Positions 55,201 to 62,018 of a stretch of DNA of 64,000 nucleotides are shown here, piece after piece (position 1 is the stretch's first letter; the number at the start of each line of letters is the position of its first letter). The stretch spans positions 65,156,852-65,220,851 of the forward strand of contig OY829329.1 of NCBI GenBank assembly GCA_963691655.1. Direction: 5' to 3'. Made by a program: the position numbers and the translations under genes. This DNA comes from Toxonevra muliebris. Lineage: Eukaryota; Arthropoda; Insecta; Diptera; Pallopteridae. The notes beneath the pieces were generated by a model that worked only from the letters and a program-made list of their open reading frames with translations, made no database searches and was not told where the DNA came from.

Positions 55201-56574
55201 ATCATGCATCACAACTCTCCAGTTCGCCCAGCTCAGCTTCCAATTCACCCAGTTGCCATCAGCAACAACAACAACAACAGCAGCAGCAACACCCAACCAC
55301 CGCTTCAGTAAGTGCTTGCGATTTATTAAATGGACGCATCATGCAGGGACCCTCTCAACTGTGCGCGGTATGTGGTGACACCGCTGCCTGTCAACATTAT
55401 GGTGTACGCACCTGCGAAGGTTGTAAAGGGTTTTTCAAGCGCACCGTTCAAAAGGGTTCCAAATATGTTTGCCTCGCTGATAAATCTTGCCCTGTCGATA
55501 AGCGACGACGAAATCGTTGTCAGTTTTGTCGCTTTCAGAAATGCTTAGCCGTTGGTATGGTCAAGGAAGTTGTGCGCACTGATTCGCTTAAAGGTCGCCG
55601 TGGACGTTTGCCCTCCAAACCGAAATCACCACAAGAATCACCACCGTCACCACCCGTTTCGCTTATAACTGCGCTAGTGCGTGGTCATGTTGATACAACA
55701 CCCGATCCTTCGTGTCTGGATTTCTCACAGTATAAGGAACCGACGCAGGGCGGCAATTCACCGCTTGCCATGAGTGAAGCTGAAAAAGTGCAACAATTTT
55801 ATAATTTATTAACCACTTCAGTGGATGTTATTAAGCAATTTTCCGAAAAAATTCCCGGTTATTCTGATTTGAGTGCTGAAGATCAAGAGCTGCTCTTTCA
55901 ATCTGCATCGTTGGAATTGTTTGTGTTGCGTTTGTCATACCGGGCGCGCATCGATGACACCAAGATGACCTTCTGCAATGGAGTGGTACTGCATCACAGC
56001 CAGTGTCAGCGTTCGTTTGGTGAATGGCTCAATTGCATATTAGAGTTTAGCAAAAGCCTGCACAATCTGGAAATCGACATATCGGCATTTGCATGCCTGT
56101 GTGCGCTGACACTCGTTACTGGTAGGTGTAAACTTATTTTGATTATATAACAGACTCATTCAATTCAGCGAGCTATGCGCGCTTAAACTCGCTTGAGCAT
56201 AAGCGACTTTAAGTACGCTTAAATTAGTGAATTGAATTGAAACTCGACAATAATTTGCCAATCTTTTTTAACTTTCTCTGTATTTCCCTTTTGGACTTTT
56301 TCTTTTTTCTCCTGTAGAACGCCATGGTCTTCGCGAACCCAAAAAGGTTGAGCAATTACAAATGAAAATTATTGGCAGCCTGCGTGATCATGTCACTTAT
56401 AATGCGGAGGCACAAAAGAAACCGCACTATTTCAGTCGCCTACTAGGAAAATTACCCGAATTGCGTTCGCTTAGCGTACAGGGTCTACAGCGAATATTCT
56501 ATTTGAAATTGGAGGATTTAGTGCCAGCGCCAACATTAATTGAAAATATGTTTGTCGCTAGCCTGCCATATTAA
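6560..56574 (+). CDS. Hr38: Hr38 nuclear receptor (NR4A family), whole coding span, five joined exons
   Basis: Joining 6560-7259, 51933-52249, 53617-54867, 54951-56121 and 56318-56574 gives one frame of 1231 residues plus stop. All introns are GT-AG and the phases match (1, 0, 0, 1). The product is the fly NR4A orphan receptor, a nuclear transcription factor. Family members bind the NBRE element as monomers, and fly DHR38 also pairs with Ultraspiracle. Residues 1 to about 890 are a low-complexity activation region rich in N, Q, H, S and T. Residues 894-959 are the two-zinc-finger DNA-binding domain, 972-980 the A-box, and about 990-1231 the ligand-binding domain. The known fly protein has about 1,070 residues; the extra length here is mostly homopolymer runs. 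Identity is certain from the DNA-binding domain. The joining of the distal first exon is inferred from phase and family resemblance. Confidence 0.93.
7721..7824. mobile_element. Palindromic MITE family A, copy 1 (left arm lost)
   Basis: Shares the ATATGAAGTTT...AAACTTCATAT core and the right arm AGAGAGTACGGTACTCGGTCGG ending TCCGCCTT with the copies at 14829, 30844 and 33545. The left arm is missing or diverged beyond the core. Confidence 0.6.
11463..11699 (+). CDS. Weak candidate: 78-residue two-segment membrane protein
   Basis: Not a recognised protein. From the ATG at 11463 it reads a hydrophobic stretch (about residues 1-29), a short polar loop [11 protein letters not shown], a second Ile/Met/Leu-rich stretch (about 41-64) and the charged tail [14 protein letters not shown]. 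The layout looks like a small two-pass membrane protein. However, AT-rich DNA readily produces Ile/Phe/Met-rich frames, and there is no homology or promoter evidence. It lies in the sense direction within the Hr38 intron. More likely chance than gene. Confidence 0.15.
   Translation: MLIICGSIFCISCLIILMIYAIFISVTILRTTITDYWELYMIMMLIMTLNIMLIMIMIFLLIYFRSSGKIRRHSDDTN
12112..12180 (+). repeat. Dispersed repeat, copy 1 (partner at 58819-58887)
   Basis: Shares AAAATTCT-TGTGTTTGTTGTTGAAG and GGCTGCTTTGGTTGTGTTTAT with the copy at 58819, in the same orientation, over about 70 bp with a few mismatches. It lies just upstream of the hAT-like element at 12207. Probably a fragment of an older transposon; the family is not recognised. 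Confidence 0.55.
12207..12500. mobile_element. 294-bp hAT-like MITE with perfect 8-bp target-site duplication
   Basis: The terminal inverted repeat CAGTGTGGCCAACT (14 bp, identical) opens at 12207 and closes at 12500. ATTAACGG flanks it exactly on both sides (12199-12206 and 12501-12508). An 8-bp duplication and CAGTG-type ends are hallmarks of the hAT superfamily. There is no transposase inside, so it moved with help from an autonomous partner. The intact duplication suggests a fairly recent insertion. Confidence 0.88.
14489..14584. repeat. Two tandem copies of a 48-bp unit
   Basis: The unit starts GTATTGGTATTATCGTGAG and contains ACTCATCAACGATC. Copy 2 begins at 14537 and differs by only a few bases, so the duplication looks recent. 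Confidence 0.85.
14829..14982. mobile_element. Palindromic MITE family A, copy 2
   Basis: The left arm GACCGAGTGCCGCACTCTC pairs with the right arm GAGAGTGTGGCATTCGGT. The inner GAAGTTTTTACACTCTC pairs with GAGAGCGAAAAACTTC. The whole element folds into one long hairpin, and the right end GAATTCGCC is followed by TTAA. It is interrupted by an expanded A tract near 14924-14949. No coding capacity. Confidence 0.75.
16039..17872. promoter_or_regulatory. Cluster of four CRE-type sites in the large intron
   Basis: There are perfect TGACGTCA sites at 16039-16046 and 17865-17872. Near matches are GGACGTCA at 16414-16421 and TAACGTCA at 16856-16863. In DNA this AT-rich the perfect palindrome is expected less than once per window, so two within 1.9 kb plus two variants is notable. 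A CREB/ATF-responsive enhancer of Hr38 is a reasonable inference but is not demonstrated. A (TA)n tract at about 16243-16278 lies within the interval. Confidence 0.4.
25108..25576. repeat. Tandem array of about ten 40-52-bp units
   Basis: The unit core is CTACTGTTAAACGATTCTG, followed by either a long spacer (TACTGTTTAAATGTTAAAT) or a short one, then AAAAAACTTCT. Long and short units intermix, as expected from unequal exchange. It lies in the Hr38 intron and is not coding. Confidence 0.85.
26135..26500. repeat. Degenerate tandem repeat, period about 150-167 bp
   Basis: TTTTGCT-C-GGAG-CC...TTTGGAATAT recurs at about 26137, 26287 and 26454. Each is followed by an ATCAAA-TAG-GCATAAA block and AAAATTTCAACA-AATC. 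The minus strand stays open from 26443 to 26111 across two units and reads DFVEI...[15 protein letters not shown] repeats, but no known domain. See the findings. Confidence 0.6.
27091..27597. mobile_element. Inverted-repeat element family F, composite copy
   Basis: CATGGCGAAATTATAACA at 27091 is matched by its inverse ending at 27597, with similarity continuing inward for about 50 bp (AGCGT-AGCTC). A third terminus of the same type starts near 27369 (GCGGATTTAACATGGTGG). The interval is therefore probably one element inserted beside or inside another. No transposase frame. Confidence 0.6.
29836..30069 (+). CDS. Weak candidate: 77-residue secreted-type peptide precursor
   Basis: Not a recognised protein. 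The ATG at 29836 opens [19 protein letters not shown], a plausible signal peptide. A basic stretch [20 protein letters not shown] then KKIMRWH follows, with dibasic pairs (KR, RR, KK) that could be cleavage sites, and then a Ser/Leu-rich end. It resembles a peptide-hormone precursor in layout only. There is no amidation signal, no repeats and no homology I can name. It lies inside the Hr38 intron and is most likely a chance frame. Confidence 0.14.
   Translation: MTLQMFYFFIIMLIIALSFHQITMHPDTKHLKAYAKRLMNRRQLKKIMRWHVSSSSLISFGIAPLLRCGLNNNLYMC
30844..31065. mobile_element. Palindromic MITE family A, copy 3 (composite, TTAA-flanked)
   Basis: It begins GGCGAATTC and ends GAATTCGCC, with TTAA on both sides (30840-30843 and 31066-31069). 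The arms CGACCGAGTGCCACACTCTC and GAGAGTACGGCACTTGG face each other. Internally a second left arm restarts near 30942, so this is a nested or one-and-a-half copy. TTAA flanks recall piggyBac-type insertion, but the termini are not typical of known piggyBac elements. Confidence 0.75.
33545..33670. mobile_element. Palindromic MITE family A, copy 4 (right end decayed)
   Basis: GGCGAATTC at 33545 is followed by GAGTGCCATACTCTCTTTTG. A GAAGTTTTTCGCTCTC / GAGGGTAAAAACTTC inner hairpin follows. The outer right arm is no longer clear past about 33660. Confidence 0.65.
37130..39583. repeat. 2.45-kb T-rich array with 526-bp higher-order period
   Basis: It is built of short GGTCTGATTTT / GGTCTGAATTT-type units of roughly 12 bp and multiples. 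Superimposed is a longer period: CATCTTTATTCTGG starts at 37848, 38374 and 38900 (526 bp each). TAGGGTGAATTT (about 38010, 38535, 39062) and GCTCCAATTTTTTATCTGA (37620, 38128, 38653) repeat with nearly the same step. Open frames across it are repeat translations and not genes. Confidence 0.88.
41783..41892 (+). mobile_element. 110-bp MITE family B, copy 1
   Basis: The ends TTGGTTTTCACTATGTCA and its inverse TGACATAGTGAAAACCAGG frame a 110-bp element. Its middle holds CAAAGAGAGAGAAAGAG and AACATGTTGGCAAAT. The same element, also 110 bp, occurs inverted at 58306. Too short to code for anything. Confidence 0.8.
46356..46656. mobile_element. Inverted-repeat element family F, second locus
   Basis: The left end AAGGTGAATTTATACCAGG and the right end GCTATCACC...TTTCACCATGG are diverged inverted repeats. 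Both resemble the 27.1-27.6 kb termini (consensus near GYGAAATTATAACAGGTGATAG). Inside is a second small inverted pair (GTCAAAATCAT / TGATTTTGACAT). Confidence 0.5.
49214..49466 (+). repeat. Dispersed repeat family G, copy 1
   Basis: TATGCGACAAAATATGCG, ATCAAAGAAAAC, TCTTGATCTC and ACGATTTCTCTCACTTC occur in the same order here and at 51221. A pyrimidine tract and TTAAACGGTATTG follow. Its nature (SINE, MITE or local duplication) is not resolved. Confidence 0.65.
51221..51527 (+). repeat. Dispersed repeat family G, copy 2
   Basis: Same orientation as copy 1 and 2.0 kb downstream of it, ending about 400 bp before Hr38 coding exon 2. About 50 extra bases lie near 51378-51430 relative to copy 1. 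The shared blocks diverge moderately, so neither copy is very recent. Confidence 0.65.
51933..52249 (+). CDS. Hr38: Hr38 coding exon 2
   Basis: Encodes residues 234-339, beginning [11 protein letters not shown] after the split Cys. It is a Ser/Thr/Ala-rich spacer within the N-terminal activation region, with no fold I can recognise. The acceptor is TGGTTTTCAG at 51923-51932 and the donor AAT|GTAAGC at 52250. It carries LKTE (residues 308-311), a further SUMO-type motif. The exon starts in phase 1 and ends in phase 0, which matches both neighbours. It is separated from exon 1 by 44.7 kb and from exon 3 by 1.4 kb. Its Ala/Thr-rich codons contrast with the surrounding AT-rich intron, which supports real coding sequence. 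Confidence 0.82.
52250..53616 (+). other. Hr38: Hr38 intron between coding exons 2 and 3
   Basis: GT-AG intron of 1367 bp. Apart from the inverted-repeat element at 52573-53034 I see only AT-rich sequence and an A run near 53377. Confidence 0.8.
52573..53034. mobile_element. 462-bp MITE family D in an Hr38 intron
   Basis: AGTGCGGACATACGAGA at 52575 is matched by its inverse TCTCGTGTGTCTGCACT ending near 53032. The inverted similarity runs inward for about 45 bp (GAATTTC, AAATTC-GAATTTC). TA lies at each edge, as in Tc1/mariner-type insertion. No transposase. Confidence 0.72.
53617..54867 (+). CDS. Hr38: Hr38 coding exon 3 (Gln/His-rich activation region)
   Basis: Encodes residues 340-756, exactly 417 codons, phase 0 at both ends. 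The acceptor is TTTGATTGCAG before 53617 and the donor AAT|GTAAGT at 54868. It opens with [16 protein letters not shown] and contains two His runs, several Gln runs (the longest encoded near 54470-54510) and an Asn/Ser tail. Between them are conserved-looking blocks such as [18 protein letters not shown] and [14 protein letters not shown], where short activation motifs are more likely. The Met at 54409 (residue 604, [13 protein letters not shown]) has a good AAAATGG context and could start a shorter isoform; I cannot show that it does. The mixed CAA/CAG tracts are likely to vary in length between alleles. Confidence 0.92.
54951..56121 (+). CDS. Hr38: Hr38 coding exon 4 (DNA-binding domain and most of the ligand-binding domain)
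   Basis: Encodes residues 757-1146 plus one base. The acceptor is TTCTAAACAG before 54951 and the donor CTG|GTAGGT at 56122. It starts [19 protein letters not shown] and passes through short His and Gln runs to the DNA-binding domain at 55362-55559. That domain begins [17 protein letters not shown], has the P-box CEGCKG (residues 911-916), all eight zinc-ligand cysteines, and ends near [11 protein letters not shown]. The A-box RGRLPSKPK follows; in NR4A receptors it reads the two A bases before the AGGTCA half-site. The ligand-binding domain begins near [22 protein letters not shown]4A ligand-binding domains are known to lack an open ligand pocket. No key residue appears to be missing. Confidence 0.97.
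56318..56574 (+). CDS. Hr38: Hr38 coding exon 5 (end of the ligand-binding domain)
   Basis: Encodes residues 1147-1231 and the stop TAA (56572-56574). The acceptor is the pyrimidine-rich TCTCCTGTAG before 56318. The first residues are [15 protein letters not shown], with the Glu split across the junction. The segment [12 protein letters not shown] through [18 protein letters not shown] is the helix 9-11 region typical of NR4A. The protein ends [12 protein letters not shown], the short family-type C-terminal activation helix. The two final exons are 196 bp apart. Confidence 0.96.
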
Positions 56575-56819
56575 GCTGTTGCTTGCTGTTTAACTGTAAC
56601 TAACACATACATACATAAATAGTTAGTAGTTAATGATGATTGGCATTTAAATTCCCCAAGCAAAAACCCTAAAAGCAAAATATTGAGTAATAGTTTAAAG
56701 TTTGTTTTTTGATAACATTTGTCTTGCTTTAAATAATTTAATTATATATTTAATGCAGCAAATCTAATGAAACATTCTTCCTTCCTACAAAAAATAGTTA
56801 TTACATAAATACTATACAG

Positions 56820-56825
56820 AATAAA
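56820..56825 (+). terminator. Candidate Hr38 polyadenylation signal
   Basis: AATAAA lies 246 bp after the stop codon. It is followed by an AU-rich TATTTATTATA near 56843, similar to the destabilising elements of rapidly turned-over mRNAs. Many further AATAAA hexamers occur downstream, so a longer 3' UTR is possible. Confidence 0.4.
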
Positions 56826-57607
56826 AACTTAAAGAAGCCTACATATTTATTATAAACATACATACATAGGTTAATTATTTTTGAATAGATTAAACAGTTT
56901 TTACTTCATTTTTATTAAGCTAATTAACTAATAATAATTTTATTCTTATTGTTGTTATGTAAATTTTTTAATCTGTATTTTTTTTTTTTTTATTTAATAG
57001 AAATATATATGTACGTAAATATAGCTTATTTAACTTGCATCTGCAGTGGTGAAGAATTTATAAATATAGTTCGGAGATATACAAGGCGTTTGAAAAACGA
57101 TTTACAGAAAGGTTCTAAGTTTTTTGTTTATAGCTCAGGGCAAATATTTCGTTTTCCTTTATGATTATCGATTTTCTTGAAATATTGCATCATTTTTTAT
57201 GAGCAGTTGTCAAACAAGTTATGCATTTCAGAGCATTTGCATGTGCAAAGTCGAGAGTATTCAATTGTTAATAAGTTTTTATGCTGGGAGAATATTTGGG
57301 TTAAGTGTTATACTTATATGCAAACTCGGGTATAAGAAAAGAGAGAAAGAGAGAAAGCGCGCGAGTTGAGAAAACCCAAACAAATAACAAGAGAGCAGCA
57401 ATAATAGACGATTTTGACAGTTTGAGTATGAGAGTATACATAATTATAAAGAGCAACTTAAGATTTCGTTCCCTCTCTTTTATTCAGTGTGTTTAAAAGA
57501 ATTTATAAATCAGAGCGAATTTACAAACACACTTTCAGAGTTCACTTGAAGTTCGCTTTGAATAATCTGATAACAATTTGGAATAATCTAAAATTGAATT
57601 GAAATGA

Positions 57608-57680
57608 AGAGCTCCACATCAAAACGCAATAAAAGCATTATAGTTCAATGTATTTTATTGCGTTTTTATTTGAAGCTCCT
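57608..57680. repeat. 73-nt foldback hairpin downstream of Hr38
   Basis: The arm AAAACGCAATAAAA pairs perfectly with TTTTATTGCGTTTT. Beyond a mismatched stretch, GAGCT pairs with AGCTC at the base. The loop is about 20 nt. It could be a tiny palindromic transposon remnant or a small-RNA precursor. Confidence 0.5.
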
Positions 57681-58305
57681 TAAATATTCAGATGGTCACA
57701 AAGCATAACAACACAACTCTAGTTTTGTTGAATTCGAGTTATTATTATAATTGAAATTTTCATATCCGATTTCATATTGTGCCAAAATTTTATGAATATC
57801 GATTCAGTGGTTTACGAGATATTAAAGGAAAAATAGCACAACTCAAATTGATTTCTATTAGCATTTGAATCTTTGAAATGCTCTCCTGTAAAATTCGAAA
57901 AACTAACTTATGCTGTTATGCCTTGTGACCACAGATTTGATTATTTCGAATGTTAAATGGGAAATTGTGAAATTAATTTGAAACATTCTAAATTTAAATT
58001 GGAATTTTTTGAAGTGCATTTGGAGTTTTCTGAAAGTAAATGAAATATTCGCAGCACGTTTAGGATAATTTGAAATCAATTTTGAATTTTCTGAAGTGCA
58101 TTTGGTTTTTCTGAAGTACGATTGGAATATTCTGAAAAATATTGAAATGATATATTTTAATAGCTAATGATCAACTGAGCTCTTCTGCTATGTGAATGAA
58201 CGTTGTACGTGTGAATTAAGAAAAGTTCTTTTGCATGAGTTTTATGGTATAAACACAGCCAAAGCAGCCAAACTTGGGCATGCGGTTTCTTCTTCACTTC
58301 TTCTC

Positions 58306-58415
58306 ATGGCTGGTTTTCACTATGTCAAATTGGCAAACATGTTGGCAATTTTCTATGGGAAATTCTCTCTTTCTCTCTCTTTGACAGGGAATATGACATA
58401 GTAAAAATCAAGCAT
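58306..58415 (-). mobile_element. 110-bp MITE family B, copy 2 (inverted)
   Basis: The reverse complement aligns along its full length with the element at 41783. It carries the same AACATGTTGGCAA and CTCTCTTTCTCTC interior and TATGTCA-containing ends. Equal length in both places supports a genuine element with defined ends. Confidence 0.8.
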
Positions 58416-58818
58416 TAGAGAATAAACACACTAAGAGCGTCAACCTCTAGTATCAAGAATATGTAGAAAAAAATATAAAAAAATAAAACAAAATTGGATG
58501 TGATATATGATTTGATTTATGTTGTCAATTGTCAAAAAATAAGAGGAAATGCAATTTAAAGCAATTATTGCATAAATTCAAATTATTTACTTCGTTTATT
58601 TTCGCAAAATCGTCAAAATCATCCAAAGAATCAAGAAACAAAGCAAAACAAGAGAAAAATAAATATATATTTGCGTACTAAAACTTGGCTTTTTTCTGAA
58701 AAATATGACAATATTTCCTTTCTCTCAAGAGAAAATCTTCTGAAATTGAGCAGATTTGAATAGAATTTATTGTAGCGTCGTTGAGTCGGCAGTCAACCTC
58801 TAAAATGTTTTTAAATAC

Positions 58819-58887
58819 AAGTTCATAAAATTCTATGTGTTTGTTGTTGAAGTTGAAGTCGGCTGCTTTGGTTGTGTTTATACCATT
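58819..58887 (+). repeat. Dispersed repeat, copy 2 (partner at 12112-12180)
   Basis: Direct-orientation match to the copy at 12112 across about 70 bp, ending in the shared TTGGTTGTGTTTATA. The flanking sequences differ, so this is dispersal and not a large segmental duplication. Confidence 0.55.
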
Positions 58888-60938
58888 ATGCTGATCTCAA
58901 TCTTATCAGCATTAAATAGTAACATTTGCTGGTTTGTGTCTGTACTTATCGACTAACGCCATCTCAGTTTTTCTTATGCAGAGACGAGTACAATTTTTGA
59001 GAATGAAAAATTTGCACTCACTTTATTTTTGACACAAAATTAGAAAACTTTTTTTAACTCTTTATCACTCATGACAGTAAAGATACACGAAACGTTAATT
59101 AATAGATATCAGCAAGGGATAAGACCTATACACTATAACAATTATGGTGCAATAATCCTTCAACATTTCTTACTGAGTTTTGATCCTTTTCTTGTAATTT
59201 CTTACTTTATACTTTTGAAGTGTTTTTTTTTTTTTTTTTTTTGTTTTGTCATTGTTATATTTTTTGTTGATTTATAATTTGTTACTTGTTAATATTGGTG
59301 TAATTTCAAATTTTACCACAACAATTTTTTTATCTACGATATTTTTTTGTTCCCTTTCTACGCAATTTTAATAAATAATTAATTTTAAATTACTTTACTA
59401 TATAAAATTTTACGAACGACGATGCCTATGCTTGTAAAGGATATGTATCTAAGTATGAATTTTCACGTTCGTGACTTGTCAGCAGCTATTACTACGTCCG
59501 TTTTTAAAGCCTTCTGCTTGACGTTAATTGAAAAAAAAAAAAAAGATTGGTTAGATTGAAGTTGTGTCAAAAAACAACAACAACAAAAAAAACAACAACA
59601 TTACCAAACATTTTTTCGCTTTTCCCACTTGGCATGTGTGGAGAATAGAAAAAGCAAAGGAAGAAAAGTTGAGCGCTCAAATGTATGCCCACATTTTTTT
59701 TATTACTACTTATTTCTTTATTGTTGTATTAAATACATACTACATGCTTACATATACATATGTATTTATATGTTTTGTTCTTTAGTTTTTTTCTACTTGT
59801 CTAGTCAATTGGTAAAACCATAGTTTTAGGTCAAAAGTTCTTATTAGTAGATAGCATAAAAGTAAAACAACATAAGAAACATGTTTTATTTTTTCAATGT
59901 ACCTAATTGAGTATTTGCAATTATTGCCAGTACTTAAATAAATACTTGCAATTAAAAAAAAAAAAAAAAAAAAACAAAAACACAAACTAAAATTAATGAT
60001 TCTCAGCACAGATTTTTATGATTTTATTGTTCTCTTGCCAGTGCTTAAAACAAAAGTAAAACTTTAAATAATAATAATAAAAATATTTATTAGATTATAA
60101 TTACTACATGCATAAATTAGTTTAAGCAAAAGGTTTCTATATGAATCCTTGAAACAATTGAGAGTAAAAGTACCTTGTTTTTTGTAATGTGTGTAAAGAA
60201 AAAAAAAAAAAGAAGCAAAAACTTATCATAACTTCTTTTAAATAATTACTTATATACATACTTGCAAAAATATCTATATAAGAAAATCTTTTCCTTATAT
60301 CAGTAATGCAGTAATTGCCCCAGCAAGAAGCAAGAAATATGCAACTAAATAGTAAACAAAAAATCAGTTCAAGTTCAATAACTGGCCAATTTTTGTATTT
60401 GTATTTGTGTATCCATATATGTGTGCATGCCTCCTGAGTATATGTATGTGTTGAAGCAGTAATACATACTTGCTGCTTGTATAGGTTCTACTATATAGTA
60501 TATGTGAATTGTGATAAGTTTCGTAAAGAAAATAAAAAAGAACCTTTTGATTATACAAAACTAAAATTAATGCAGCCATCTCCCATTCCTATTTCCTCTT
60601 CCTCTCTCCTTTCATTTCAAGCATATTTATATATCTACTTTTCTATAAAAAAAAAAAAACATTTTACAATGTACTACGTTCTTTAAGAAGCTTTTGATCT
60701 TTTTGTACTCGTATGTATTTGATGTCATGTTGTAGTTAGGATTTTTTTAATTGAGCCTTCAATATATACAAAAATTCATACAACATACATACATATTTAT
60801 ATACTAAATATATTTATATTTATATATATACATATATAATATTCAACATATTTTAAATGTAACTTTTTCATATTTACACACACCAGAAGAAACAAAAATA
60901 TTATAAATAAAATCATACCTTTAAATTTTAGTATAACG

Positions 60939-62018
60939 CAGTGTGATTAATCACGATTAATTGAGATTTTTGTTTAATCAGAAATATGATTAATCGGCCG
61001 ACAAACATTGGGGATAAAGAAAATCAGAAATTTGATTAAATATTCAGCATCAAAATATTGATTTATTTATTGAGCGGAAACTGAATTGATAAATCATGTT
61101 CGATATCTTATTCACCAACTAATTTTAAAAAATAATATACAAAATTTGATTAATCAAGAAACTTAATTGATCACTTAATCAATAATTGTAGTTAATCAGA
61201 AACATAATTTAGAGATTTGTTTAATCAAATTGCTTTTCACAAAATAAATCGAAATTGAATTTCAGTTAAATCAAAATTCTAAAATATTCCACCTTAACGA
61301 TTAATCCTTATTTTTTTATTTAATCAAAAATCTCATTGAATCTCAATTAATTTCACTTGTGCTAGCTGTTTTAGTCTCGCAACTAAAGCCATTTTAAGAC
61401 TTGGAAATTCTATTGTTTAGCAATTTATTTCGGCAATTTTTTTATAATAAAAAAACATAAGTAAACCTAAAAAATATAAATAAGAGACATATCTTTCAAA
61501 TTGGAAATGCATTGTATACCTTAAAATAGAAAAAAAGAAAACACTTACAAACAAAACAAAACAAAATACTATTTTAAATAATAAATGTTTTATTTACTTT
61601 AGTATGTAAGTAAAAAAAAAAAAGGAGAAAAAAGAAAATCTCTCTACAAAAATCTTAGATAATAAAAGAAAAAAGAAAAAAACGCATTACTTATCTCGTA
61701 AACTAAAGGAAATCTATACAAACAAAATTAACTAAATAAAATGAAATATGTTCTCTTCAATTGTTCACCAAAAAATAAAATAAAAATTCTAAATCCTTCA
61801 ATGAATATGAAAAACTACTGGGACTTGAGCGATTAAACGATTAATTGTAAAACTGATTAAAGGAAAAGCGCGAATAATGAATAATCTGTTTAATCTGAAA
61901 AATTGCAGAAGCATTGATTAATTGATTACCCAGACACTGGCGGAAAGAAGTATAATAGCATTCAATTAATCAAGCTATTGATCAATGATAATATTCGAAT
62001 AATCGATTAATCGCACTG
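60939..62018. mobile_element. 1.08-kb element with CAGTG ends and arrays of GATTAATC motifs
   Basis: The left end CAGTGTGATTAATC and right end GATTAATCGCACTG are inverted repeats. About 23 TTAATC or GATTAA hexamers lie inside, concentrated in the outer 400 and 200 bp and nearly absent from 61400-61800. That is the layout of subterminal transposase-binding repeats in hAT elements. No 8-bp duplication survives and there is no transposase frame. Confidence 0.65.
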
